DNA of 64,000 nucleotides, taken from Roseithermus sacchariphilus (GTDB lineage Bacteria > Bacteroidota > Rhodothermia > Rhodothermales > MEBIC09517). The notes beneath the pieces are model-generated. The model saw only the letters and a program-made list of their open reading frames with translations, did no database searches and had not been told where the DNA came from. The stretch is from positions 1 through 64,000 of the forward strand of contig CP030158.1 of NCBI GenBank assembly GCA_003285105.1, given 5' to 3'. Position numbers and translations under genes: made by a program. The number at the start of each line of letters is the position of its first letter. Position 1 is the stretch's first letter. Below, piece by piece: positions 24,661 through 31,877 of this stretch.

Positions 24661-26025
24661 CTACCGCCCGGCGGCCCGGCGCCACGTCTCGTACCGCTGC
24701 CGCAGGCGCTCGACGATCTCCGGGTGCCGGGCCGCCAGGTTCTGCCGCTCCCCGACGTCGTGCCGGAGATTCACCAGAAACAGCCGGTCCGCCTCGGGGA
24801 ACGGGACCGTGGCGGTGGGATCGTGGGGGTTGCCGATGAGCTTCCAGTCGCCTTCTCGCACGGCCCATTGCGCGTCCGGGCCGTGGCCGACGTGCCAGTA
24901 GAGCACCTCGTGGGGCGAAGGCGCGTCCTCACGCAGCATCCCCCACAGGCTCTTCCCGTCGATGTCGTCGTGAAGCAACGGCACGCCGGTGGCCTCGGCG
25001 ATCGTCGGCAACCAGTCCACCCCGTGCCCGAGTTGATCGCGGACGACGCCTTCCGGGAGCGTGCCCGGCATCGAGGCGATGGCCGGCACGCGGAGGCCGC
25101 CCTCGAACAGGCTGAACTTGGCGCCCCGGTACGGGCCGGCCCACCCGCCGCCGCCGTGTGCCCGCTCCTCCACCGAATGCCCGTGATCCGACTGGAACAG
25201 GATCAGCGTGTGCTCCCGCAAGCCGAGCGCATCCACCCGGGCCAGAAGCCGCCCGATGCGGGCGTCGAGCGTGGTCAGAAACGCCGCGTAGAGATTGCGC
25301 GGATAGGGCAGATCCGCATAGTAGCGCAGCCATGCCTCCTCCCCCTGGTACGGGTAGTGCGGCGCGTTCAGGGCGACATAGATGAAGAACGGTTCATCGC
25401 GGTGCTCGGTCATGAACCGCTCGGCCTCGGCGACCATGAGATCCGGGAAGAACTGGCCGTCGTGGAACGTCTCCTCTCCGTTGCGCCAGAGGTCGTGCCG
25501 GTTGGGGCCGGCCCAGTAGAAGAAGTGCGAATAGTTGTCGATGCAGCCGCCCATGTGGCCGAAGGAATGATCGAAGCCCTGGCCGTTCGGCATCGTCTCG
25601 GGGGTGTAGCCGAGGTGCCACTTGCCGATGTGGGCCGTCGCATACCCGGCTGCCTTCAGCATCTCGGCGATGGTCACCTCCTCAGCCGCCATGCCCGGAT
25701 GGTTCGGCTGCGACGAGATGTTGCCCGGCACACCGGCCCGCAGCGGGTAACGCCCCGTCAGCAAACCGGCCCGCGACGGCGAGCAGACCGGCGCGGCGGC
25801 GTAGAACTGCGTCAGCCGCACCCCACGCGCTGCCAGGGCATCGAGGTGCGGCGTGTAGAGATCCTCGGCCCCGTACGCGCCCATGTCCAGCGTGCCCTGG
25901 TCGTCGGTGAAGAGGATGATGACGTTGGGCGGACGCCCGTCGGCGGGCTGTGCCAGGACGGCGGGGCCGAGCCCGCTCCCCAGCAGGAGCCATAGCGTGA
26001 GGAGGCACAGAACGGGTCGAGGCAT
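24661..26025 (-). CDS. Exported type I sulfatase (arylsulfatase family)
   Basis: A 454-residue secreted sulfatase with a signal peptide ending near LAQPADG. FTDDQG (residues 39-44) supplies metal ligands. CSPSRAGLLTGR (Cys81) is the sulfatase signature in which the Cys is converted to formylglycine, so an activating enzyme must be encoded elsewhere. KWHLGYTPETMP and QSDHGHSVEERAH are the other conserved blocks. Substrate is not predictable; a polysaccharide or aryl sulfate is likely. It ends about 130 bp from tRNA-Val and lies downstream of the DUF5683-like gene on the same strand. Confidence 0.92.
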   Translation of the reverse strand: MPRPVLCLLTLWLLLGSGLGPAVLAQPADGRPPNVIILFTDDQGTLDMGAYGAEDLYTPHLDALAARGVRLTQFYAAAPVCSPSRAGLLTGRYPLRAGVPGNISSQPNHPGMAAEEVTIAEMLKAAGYATAHIGKWHLGYTPETMPNGQGFDHSFGHMGGCIDNYSHFFYWAGPNRHDLWRNGEETFHDGQFFPDLMVAEAERFMTEHRDEPFFIYVALNAPHYPYQGEEAWLRYYADLPYPRNLYAAFLTTLDARIGRLLARVDALGLREHTLILFQSDHGHSVEERAHGGGGWAGPYRGAKFSLFEGGLRVPAIASMPGTLPEGVVRDQLGHGVDWLPTIAEATGVPLLHDDIDGKSLWGMLREDAPSPHEVLYWHVGHGPDAQWAVREGDWKLIGNPHDPTATVPFPEADRLFLVNLRHDVGERQNLAARHPEIVERLRQRYETWRRAAGR

Positions 26026-26083
26026 GGCACGGCGGATGAAATGGATGATGGACCAACGACGCCGTTGCTCCGCGACCGGCCTC

Positions 26084-26758
26084 CTACAGGGTCGTCGTCA
26101 GGCACAGCAGCGGGGCGTGGGCCGCGGGGGGCGGAGGGGCCAGACGGAGCGACAGCGGCCCCGGCAGGCTGCGGTTCGCCCGTCGGACGGCCCGCAACGC
26201 ACTCAGCCCGGCCAGCACGCGGTTGCCGACCAGCACGGCCGCCAGAAACGTCCGCCGGCGCCGGAGCGACTCGGCCTGCTCCCGCCGGTCGCGGAAGCGC
26301 AGAAAGTCGGCCTCCGTCGCCCAGGCCCATTGAAAGGCGGGATCGCGCACGTAGTCGAGCGCGTCCCAGTTGCGGGCGCGGAGCTGGACGTCGAGGTACT
26401 CGTCGGACGACCGGTAGGTCGCCAGATTCAGGAAGAAGCGCCGGTCCTTCCCGGCGACTTCTGCCCCGGCGCGCGCGGCGGCCAGGGTGCGGTAGCTCTC
26501 CACCACCTGGTCATGCCGCCAGACGTTGTTCGCCAGCCCGAGCCAGACTCCCGCCTCGACCCCGGCGAAGAGGGTCGCCGCGCCGTTCCAGCTCCCCCCG
26601 TGGACGTACCGATGCCCGAGTCCGGGAAGGACCAGGCTCAGCACGAAGGCCTTCCGCGAGGAGACCGGCCGGGGCTGCGGCTGGGCCTGCACCGACACGG
26701 CCAGCACCAGCGCGCCGACCCCGAGAACGCATCCACGACGCAACCACCCGAACGACAT
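26084..26758 (-). CDS. DUF5683-like exported/membrane protein
   Basis: A 224-residue protein with an N-terminal hydrophobic signal (GCVLGVGALVLAVSVQAQ). It then has the pattern SRKAFVLSLVLPGLGHRYVHGGSWNGAATLFAGVEAGVWLGL, which resembles the DUF5683 family of Bacteroidota (S-RKA-x-S-x-LPGxGxxY). A charged helical middle and a Pro-rich C-terminus follow. Function of the family is unknown. It reads towards the sulfatase gene with a 58-bp gap. Divergent from endonuclease V. Confidence 0.72.
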   Translation of the reverse strand: MSFGWLRRGCVLGVGALVLAVSVQAQPQPRPVSSRKAFVLSLVLPGLGHRYVHGGSWNGAATLFAGVEAGVWLGLANNVWRHDQVVESYRTLAAARAGAEVAGKDRRFFLNLATYRSSDEYLDVQLRARNWDALDYVRDPAFQWAWATEADFLRFRDRREQAESLRRRRTFLAAVLVGNRVLAGLSALRAVRRANRSLPGPLSLRLAPPPPAAHAPLLCLTTTL

Positions 26759-26872
26759 GAAGCAGGAAGACCATGATGAAAGGACGACGTGCCGGCATCC
26801 GGCGGCACACGCGCCTTTGACGCACGACGCCCCCGTCGGATTCCTCCGCACCGCCCCATCTTCGCCCTGCCG

Positions 26873-27544
26873 ATGAACCTCACCCTGCATCATGCCCATC
26901 CCTGGGATCTGACGCCCCGCGAGGCCATCGCCCTGCAACGCGACCTGGCCCCGCTCGTCCGGGAAACGCCCCTCCCCCACCCGGTCCGAACCATGGCCGG
27001 CATCGACGTCAGCATCCGCGGCGACCGGGCGCAGGCGGCCATCGCCGTCCTGCGCCTGCCGGACCTCCACCTCGTGGACGAGGTCCTCTGGCGCGCCGAG
27101 GTGCCTTTTCCTTACGTGCCCGGATTGCTCAGCTTCCGGGAGATCCCGGTGATCCTGCCGGCCCTGGAGCGCCTGCGCGTGCGCCCGGACGTGCTCATGA
27201 CCGACAGCCAGGGCCGCGCCCATCCCCGGCGCTTCGGGCTGGCCTGCCACCTCGGGGTGTTGCTGGACTGGCCCACCCTGGGCGTCGCCAAGACGCGGCT
27301 CACCGGCCGCCATGGCCCGCTCGGCCCGGAGAAAGGCGCCCGCACGCCGCTGATCGCCCCCGATGCCGACGAGACGCTGGGCATGGTCCTCCGCACACGC
27401 GCAAACGTCCACCCCGTCTACGTCAGCGTCGGCCACCGGATGACGCTGGCGGACGCCGTGGAGCTGACCCTGGCGTGTGCCCCGCGCTACAAGATCCCCG
27501 AACCCACCCGCCAGGCGCACCGCCTCAGCCGACGCACCGGATGA
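26873..27544 (+). CDS. nfi: Endonuclease V (deoxyinosine 3' endonuclease)
   Basis: Nicks DNA on the 3' side of deaminated adenine (inosine). It has 223 residues. The first catalytic Asp is in MAGIDVS (Asp45), the second acidic position in the segment ending YVPGLLSFREIP, and the metal-binding block is MTDSQGRAHPRRFGLACHLG. The chosen ATG gives the usual family length; an upstream frame is non-homologous. No operon partner. About 200 bp of noncoding sequence follow, with a T6 run at 27678-27683 after only weak hairpin potential. Confidence 0.92.
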   Translation: MNLTLHHAHPWDLTPREAIALQRDLAPLVRETPLPHPVRTMAGIDVSIRGDRAQAAIAVLRLPDLHLVDEVLWRAEVPFPYVPGLLSFREIPVILPALERLRVRPDVLMTDSQGRAHPRRFGLACHLGVLLDWPTLGVAKTRLTGRHGPLGPEKGARTPLIAPDADETLGMVLRTRANVHPVYVSVGHRMTLADAVELTLACAPRYKIPEPTRQAHRLSRRTG

Positions 27545-27743
27545 CGCCGCGCCCCTCGCACGCCCGCCGGGGTTTCCCTCACACCGGGCGCCGGGAACCG
27601 CGTACAGGGGGGCAAGACTCTGGATGGCAGCCGTGGCCGTGACCCGCCTGTTCATTGCAGATGCGGCCTGAAAGCCCTTTTTTGCCTCCGTCGCTGCCCC
27701 CGTTTTCATGCCGCATACACAACCAAGCACAGGAGGTACCCTC

Positions 27744-28376
27744 ATGAACACGTCCACCCGCCTCGTCGCCCCGCTGCTGGCCGGCCTGATCGTCCTGACC
27801 GGCTGGATCCACCGGGACGCACCGGCGACCTACACCTTCCAGCCCGACAGCGTGCTCTGGTTCACCGGAACCTCGACGCTGCACGACTGGGCGTGCAAGA
27901 CCACGACCGTCGAGGGCCGCATGACCCTCCAGACGGGCGACGAGGCGGTCCCTGTTCTCGAGGATATCGACGCCCTGACCGTGACCATTCCCGTCGAGTC
28001 CATCAAATGCGGGAACGGCATCATGGAGAACCGGCTCTACGAGACCCTGCAGGCGGAAACGCATCCGACGATCACCTACGTGCTGACCGTCGCCGAGGTG
28101 ACGCCCGCCGAGGGAGACGCCACGGCCTACACCCTCGCCACCGAGGGCCGCCTCACGGTGGCCGACAGCACGACGACCGTCGCCATGACGGTGACGGGCA
28201 AGCCGATGGCCGACGGCCGGTTCCGCTTCACCGGGAAAACCCCGCTCCGCATGACGGAGGTCGGAGTGGAACCGCCGGCCTTCATGAACCTGAAGACCGG
28301 CGACGAGATGACCGTGCACTTCAACGTGGTGGCGGCTCCGGAAGCCGCCGGCGCGGCCTCGAACGGTGGATCGTAG
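27744..28376 (+). CDS. YceI family periplasmic protein
   Basis: Lipocalin-like beta-barrel protein of about 210 residues. The start is fixed by an excellent AGGAGG seven bases upstream. A signal peptide (LVAPLLAGLIVLTGW) precedes the mature domain, which opens with the YceI pattern YTFQPDSVLWFTGTSTLHDWAC and includes ENRLYETLQAETHPTITY. The fold binds isoprenoid-like lipids; the physiological role is not settled. The second TonB gene begins 48 bp downstream, so the two may be co-transcribed. Confidence 0.9.
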   Translation: MNTSTRLVAPLLAGLIVLTGWIHRDAPATYTFQPDSVLWFTGTSTLHDWACKTTTVEGRMTLQTGDEAVPVLEDIDALTVTIPVESIKCGNGIMENRLYETLQAETHPTITYVLTVAEVTPAEGDATAYTLATEGRLTVADSTTTVAMTVTGKPMADGRFRFTGKTPLRMTEVGVEPPAFMNLKTGDEMTVHFNVVAAPEAAGAASNGGS

Positions 28377-28424
28377 GCGCCCTCCTGCTGCTTCCTCCCA
28401 CTCCTTAGCTCACCGGAGGATGCC

Positions 28425-29192
28425 ATGAACACGCAGCCGAATCGCCCTGGCGACCGTGCCCCCGGCACCGGCTCGTCCGCCCCATCGACCCGGCCCCACG
28501 CGCTGGTTCCCCACAAGAACCCCCGCGTGGACATCAAGCGGAGCTATCGCCTGACCTTCGAGATCGGGATGGTGCTGGCGCTGCTGACCATGATCGGACT
28601 GATCCGCGCACCGCTGAAGGATACCTCGGAATTCGAGGTGGTGCTGGCCGAGCAGGAGATCGTGGAGATCGAGGAGATCCAGCAGACCAGGCAGGAGATC
28701 AAACCGCCACCGCCCCCACGACCCCGCGTGCTCCAGGTCGTCTCGGACGACGTCATCCTGGATGACATCGAGCTGGACCTGGATGCCGGCTTCGACATGA
28801 ACGAAGCGCCGGAATACCTTCCGCCGCCGCCGCCGGCTCCACCCAGCGATGAGCCGGTCGAGGAGGAAGAGGAAGCCGAGATCTTCGTGGCGGTGGAGGA
28901 GATGCCCGAGCTCATCGGCGGCCTGGCCAGCGTGCAGCAGTGCATCCGGTATCCCGAGATTGCCCGGAAGGCCGGCGTCGAAGGGCGGGTCATCGTGCAG
29001 TTCGTCGTGAACCAGGACGGCCGCGTGACCGATCCCATCGTGCTGAAAGGCATCGGCGCCGGTGCCGACGAGGAAGCCGTCCGCTGCGTCTTGCAGGCTC
29101 GCTTCAAGCCCGGCAAGCAACGCGGCAAGCCGGTACGGGTCAAGTTCTCCATCCCGATCACCTTCAAACTGCGCGACGCCGGCGAAAACTGA
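28425..29192 (+). CDS. Energy transducer TonB (second paralogue)
   Basis: A 255-residue TonB with a GGAGGA four bases before its ATG. The N-terminus is longer than in the first paralogue (about 35 extra residues, Pro/Ser-rich, cytoplasmic). The anchor is IGMVLALLTMIGLI (about 46-60). EQEIVEIEEIQQTRQEIKPP then two proline blocks and a Glu-rich stretch precede the TonB_C domain, with RYPEIARKAGVEGRVIVQF. The C-terminal FKPGKQRGKPVRVK...ITFKL is nearly identical to the paralogue at 2.1 kb. No exbB/exbD adjacent; the TonB-dependent receptor at 32-34 kb is a possible client. Confidence 0.92.
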   Translation: MNTQPNRPGDRAPGTGSSAPSTRPHALVPHKNPRVDIKRSYRLTFEIGMVLALLTMIGLIRAPLKDTSEFEVVLAEQEIVEIEEIQQTRQEIKPPPPPRPRVLQVVSDDVILDDIELDLDAGFDMNEAPEYLPPPPPAPPSDEPVEEEEEAEIFVAVEEMPELIGGLASVQQCIRYPEIARKAGVEGRVIVQFVVNQDGRVTDPIVLKGIGAGADEEAVRCVLQARFKPGKQRGKPVRVKFSIPITFKLRDAGEN

Positions 29193-29272
29193 GGGGAATA
29201 CGGAGGCGTGCTGCGCCGTCCGGAGCCACCGCACGCTCCGGGCGGCGCGGTACGCGTCTCGTCGCACGGAGC

Positions 29273-29344
29273 GATGCCCGAAACGATGCCCGGAGCAATG
29301 CCCGGAGCAATGCCCGGAGCAATGCCCGGAGCAATGCCCGGAGT
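29273..29344. repeat. 12-nt tandem repeat, 6 copies
   Basis: Six direct copies of aatgcccggagc; the central copies are identical and the outer ones carry one to three changes. It lies in the tonB-apbE gap, 80 bp after the tonB stop. The unit is a multiple of three, but no real gene covers it. Near-identical copies suggest recent slippage expansion. Confidence 0.92.
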
Positions 29345-29350
29345 AGCAGA

Positions 29351-29381
29351 GGCCGCGTGGAACAAGCGCGGCCGTTTCTCT
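29351..29381 (+). terminator. Candidate terminator after the second tonB
   Basis: GGCCGCG (29351-29357) pairs with CGCGGCC (29367-29373) around a 9-nt loop, followed by GTTTCTCTT. The T tract is short and interrupted. It sits just before apbE. Confidence 0.55.
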
Positions 29382-29394
29382 TAGGTATCGGTTG

Positions 29395-30510
29395 ATGTCT
29401 TCCGCCCCCCATGCGTCCCTGCCGGCCCTCGATGCCATGACGCCCCGCCCGCCTGCCCGGCACCGCCCCGCCCGCCCCGGCCTCTGGGTCGTGCTCGCCG
29501 GAGGCCTCCTGCTGGGCACCGCGCCGACCGGCCCGGCCCTGGCCCGGCCCGATTCGCTGTTCCACCAGAGCCGGCCGGCGATGGGCACCACCTTCGAGGT
29601 GTACCTCTTCGCCCCGGACCGGGCCGCCGCCGGCACCCTGTTCGAGGCCGCCGCCGCAGAGGTCGAACGGATCGAGGCGACGCTGAGCACCTACCGCCCG
29701 ACGAGCGAGCTCTCGCGCATCAACGCCCGCGCCGCCCGCGAACCCGTGACGACGGACCCGGAGGTCTGGAGCCTGCTCGAACGCGCGTTCGACCTCAGCC
29801 GCCGCAGCGACGGCGCCTTCGACCTCTCGGTGGGCCGCCTCATGAAGGCCTGGGGGTTCTTCCGGAGCGAGGGGCGCTTCCCCTCCGACGCCGAACTCGC
29901 GGCCCTGCCCGTCGGCTGGCAGCACGTCCGGCTGGACTCCTCGGCCCGCACGGTCGCCTTCGACCGGCCCGGCCTGGAGCTCGACCCGGGCGGCATCGGC
30001 AAGGGCTACGCGCTCGACCGCGTCGCCGCGCTGCTGCGGTCGCTCGGGGTGCAGCGGGCCCTGCTCGGCCTGGGCGGCAGCAGCTTCTACGCCATCGGCA
30101 CGCCGCCGGACGAGCCGGGCTGGAAGGTCCGCATCCCCGATCCCTTCGACCGCGAACGGACGCTCTCCACGGTCCTCCTGCGTGACGCCTCGCTCTCCAC
30201 CTCGGGCAGCTACGAGAAGTTCGTCGTGCTCGGCGGGGTGCGCTACGGCCACATCATCGACCCGCGCACCCGGCGGCCCGTGCCGGACCGGCTGCAGGTC
30301 ACCGTCATCGCGCCCCGCGCCGAAACCAGCGACGCCCTCTCGACGGCGCTGTTCGTGCTGGGGCCGGCCGAGGGCGCCGCGCTGCTGGACGCGACCGCAG
30401 ATGCGCAGGCGCTGTTCGTCGAAGGTCCGCCGGCGGCGCCCCGCATCGTCCCGCTGCGCTGGAACGCCACGCCGCTCCCGGCCTCGCCCCGTCCCGGTGC
30501 GGGCTCGTAA
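29395..30510 (+). CDS. apbE: FAD:protein FMN transferase (ApbE family)
   Basis: Transfers FMN from FAD onto Thr residues of redox proteins such as Nqr/Rnf subunits. About 371 residues from the ATG. A signal-type segment (LWVVLAGGLLLGTAP) places it in the periplasm. Family motifs are MGTTFEVYLF, AFDLSVGRLMKAWGF, LDPGGIGKGYALDRV, STSGSYEKFVVLGG, then GHIIDPRTRRPV and SDALSTALFVLG. A TTG three bases upstream and an internal ATG at 29437 are alternative starts. The flavinylated partner is not in this window. The next gene starts 34 bp downstream. Confidence 0.92.
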   Translation: MSSAPHASLPALDAMTPRPPARHRPARPGLWVVLAGGLLLGTAPTGPALARPDSLFHQSRPAMGTTFEVYLFAPDRAAAGTLFEAAAAEVERIEATLSTYRPTSELSRINARAAREPVTTDPEVWSLLERAFDLSRRSDGAFDLSVGRLMKAWGFFRSEGRFPSDAELAALPVGWQHVRLDSSARTVAFDRPGLELDPGGIGKGYALDRVAALLRSLGVQRALLGLGGSSFYAIGTPPDEPGWKVRIPDPFDRERTLSTVLLRDASLSTSGSYEKFVVLGGVRYGHIIDPRTRRPVPDRLQVTVIAPRAETSDALSTALFVLGPAEGAALLDATADAQALFVEGPPAAPRIVPLRWNATPLPASPRPGAGS

Positions 30511-30544
30511 CCCTTTCCATCCCACCCCTCAGCCCCTGGATGCC

Positions 30545-31813
30545 ATGATGAACCGACGCTCGTTCGTGAAAACCGTATCCGGCGGCCTCGCCGGAGCCTC
30601 GCTGGCCGGCCTGGCGCCCCTCGGCACGGCTCGCGCCGTACCGCCTTCGGACCAGATCCGCGTCGGGGTGATCGGCGTGGGCAGCCGGGGGAAATGGGTG
30701 ATGCGGCAGATGCTGCGGGTGCCGGGCGTGCGGATCGGCGCGCTGTGCGACGTCTACGAACCCCGCTTCGCCGAGGGGCGCGAGATCACGGGCGAAGCCA
30801 CCCCGGTCTACACCGACTACCGTGCCATGCTGGACGCCGAGGCCCGTACCCTCGACGCCGTGCTCGTGGCCTCCCCGCTGTACGTGCACGACGAACACGT
30901 GATCGCCGCGCTCGACAGCGGGCTGCACGTCTATGGCGAAAAGTCGATGGCCTACTCGCTGGAAGGGTGCAACGCCATCCTGCGGGCCGTCGAGCGCTCC
31001 GGGCGGCGGTTCCAGATCGGCCATCAGTACCGCTACGCGCCCTGGACGCAGGAGGCCATCCGGCGCATCCGGGCCGGCGAGATCGGTGAGGTGACCCACG
31101 TCTTCGGCTACTGGCATCGCAACAACAACTGGCGACGCCCGGTGCCGGACCCGAACGACCCCGCGCTGGAGCGGCTGATCAACTGGCGGATGTACCTGGA
31201 CTACTCCCGCGGCCTGCTGGCCGAACTCGGCTCACACCACATCGACATCGCCAACTGGGCCTTCAACGAGCTGCCCGTCGCCGCGCTCGGCACCGGCAGC
31301 CTCCTGTACTACGACGACGGGCGCGAGGTCTACGACAACGTGCAGGTCACGTTCGAGTACCCCAGCGGCCGCCGCATGCTCTTCAGCTCGCTGCTGGGCA
31401 ACCATCACGTAGGCTACCAGATCTGGATCTACGGCACCGGCGGCAGCATCCAGATCACGCTGCAGGACGCGACGCTCTATCAGGAACCCTGGCGTGAAAA
31501 CTCGGCCGTGCCCGCCGACCTCCCGCGCGAGGGCGTCACGACGACGGCCACGCTCGGCGCGCAGGGCGACATGCCCTACCGCGGCCCCGGCTACCGGCTG
31601 GAGGTCGAGGACCGGAGCGCCGACGAGGTGGCCATCGAGGCCTTCTTCACGGCGCTGCGCAACGACGAGCGGCCCGTGGCGGACGAGCGCGTCGGCTGGG
31701 GCTCGGCCATCCCGGTCGCCTTCGGGCACCAGGCCATCCGGGCCCACACCCGCATCGACTTCGGGGAGCACGTCCGCGCGGCCAACCTCGAAGCCATCTA
31801 CGGCGACGCCTGA
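30545..31813 (+). CDS. Exported Gfo/Idh/MocA family oxidoreductase
   Basis: NAD(P)-dependent oxidoreductase of 422 residues, probably acting on sugars. It begins MMNRRSFVKTVSGGLAGASL, a Tat-like signal, so it is exported folded with its cofactor. The Rossmann motif is GVIGVGSRG. The EKSMAYSLEGC segment carries the EKP/EKS lysine typical of the family, and GSHHIDIANW supplies the conserved His pair. This subfamily is common in Bacteroidota and Planctomycetes sugar-degradation loci. It is convergent with the TonB-dependent receptor gene, 64 bp apart. Confidence 0.9.
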   Translation: MMNRRSFVKTVSGGLAGASLAGLAPLGTARAVPPSDQIRVGVIGVGSRGKWVMRQMLRVPGVRIGALCDVYEPRFAEGREITGEATPVYTDYRAMLDAEARTLDAVLVASPLYVHDEHVIAALDSGLHVYGEKSMAYSLEGCNAILRAVERSGRRFQIGHQYRYAPWTQEAIRRIRAGEIGEVTHVFGYWHRNNNWRRPVPDPNDPALERLINWRMYLDYSRGLLAELGSHHIDIANWAFNELPVAALGTGSLLYYDDGREVYDNVQVTFEYPSGRRMLFSSLLGNHHVGYQIWIYGTGGSIQITLQDATLYQEPWRENSAVPADLPREGVTTTATLGAQGDMPYRGPGYRLEVEDRSADEVAIEAFFTALRNDERPVADERVGWGSAIPVAFGHQAIRAHTRIDFGEHVRAANLEAIYGDA

Positions 31814-31877
31814 CGCGCACCCCCGATCCCGCCGGCCAGGGCCCGGCCAGGGCCGCTCCCGGAACGGCGTGGCGCGC

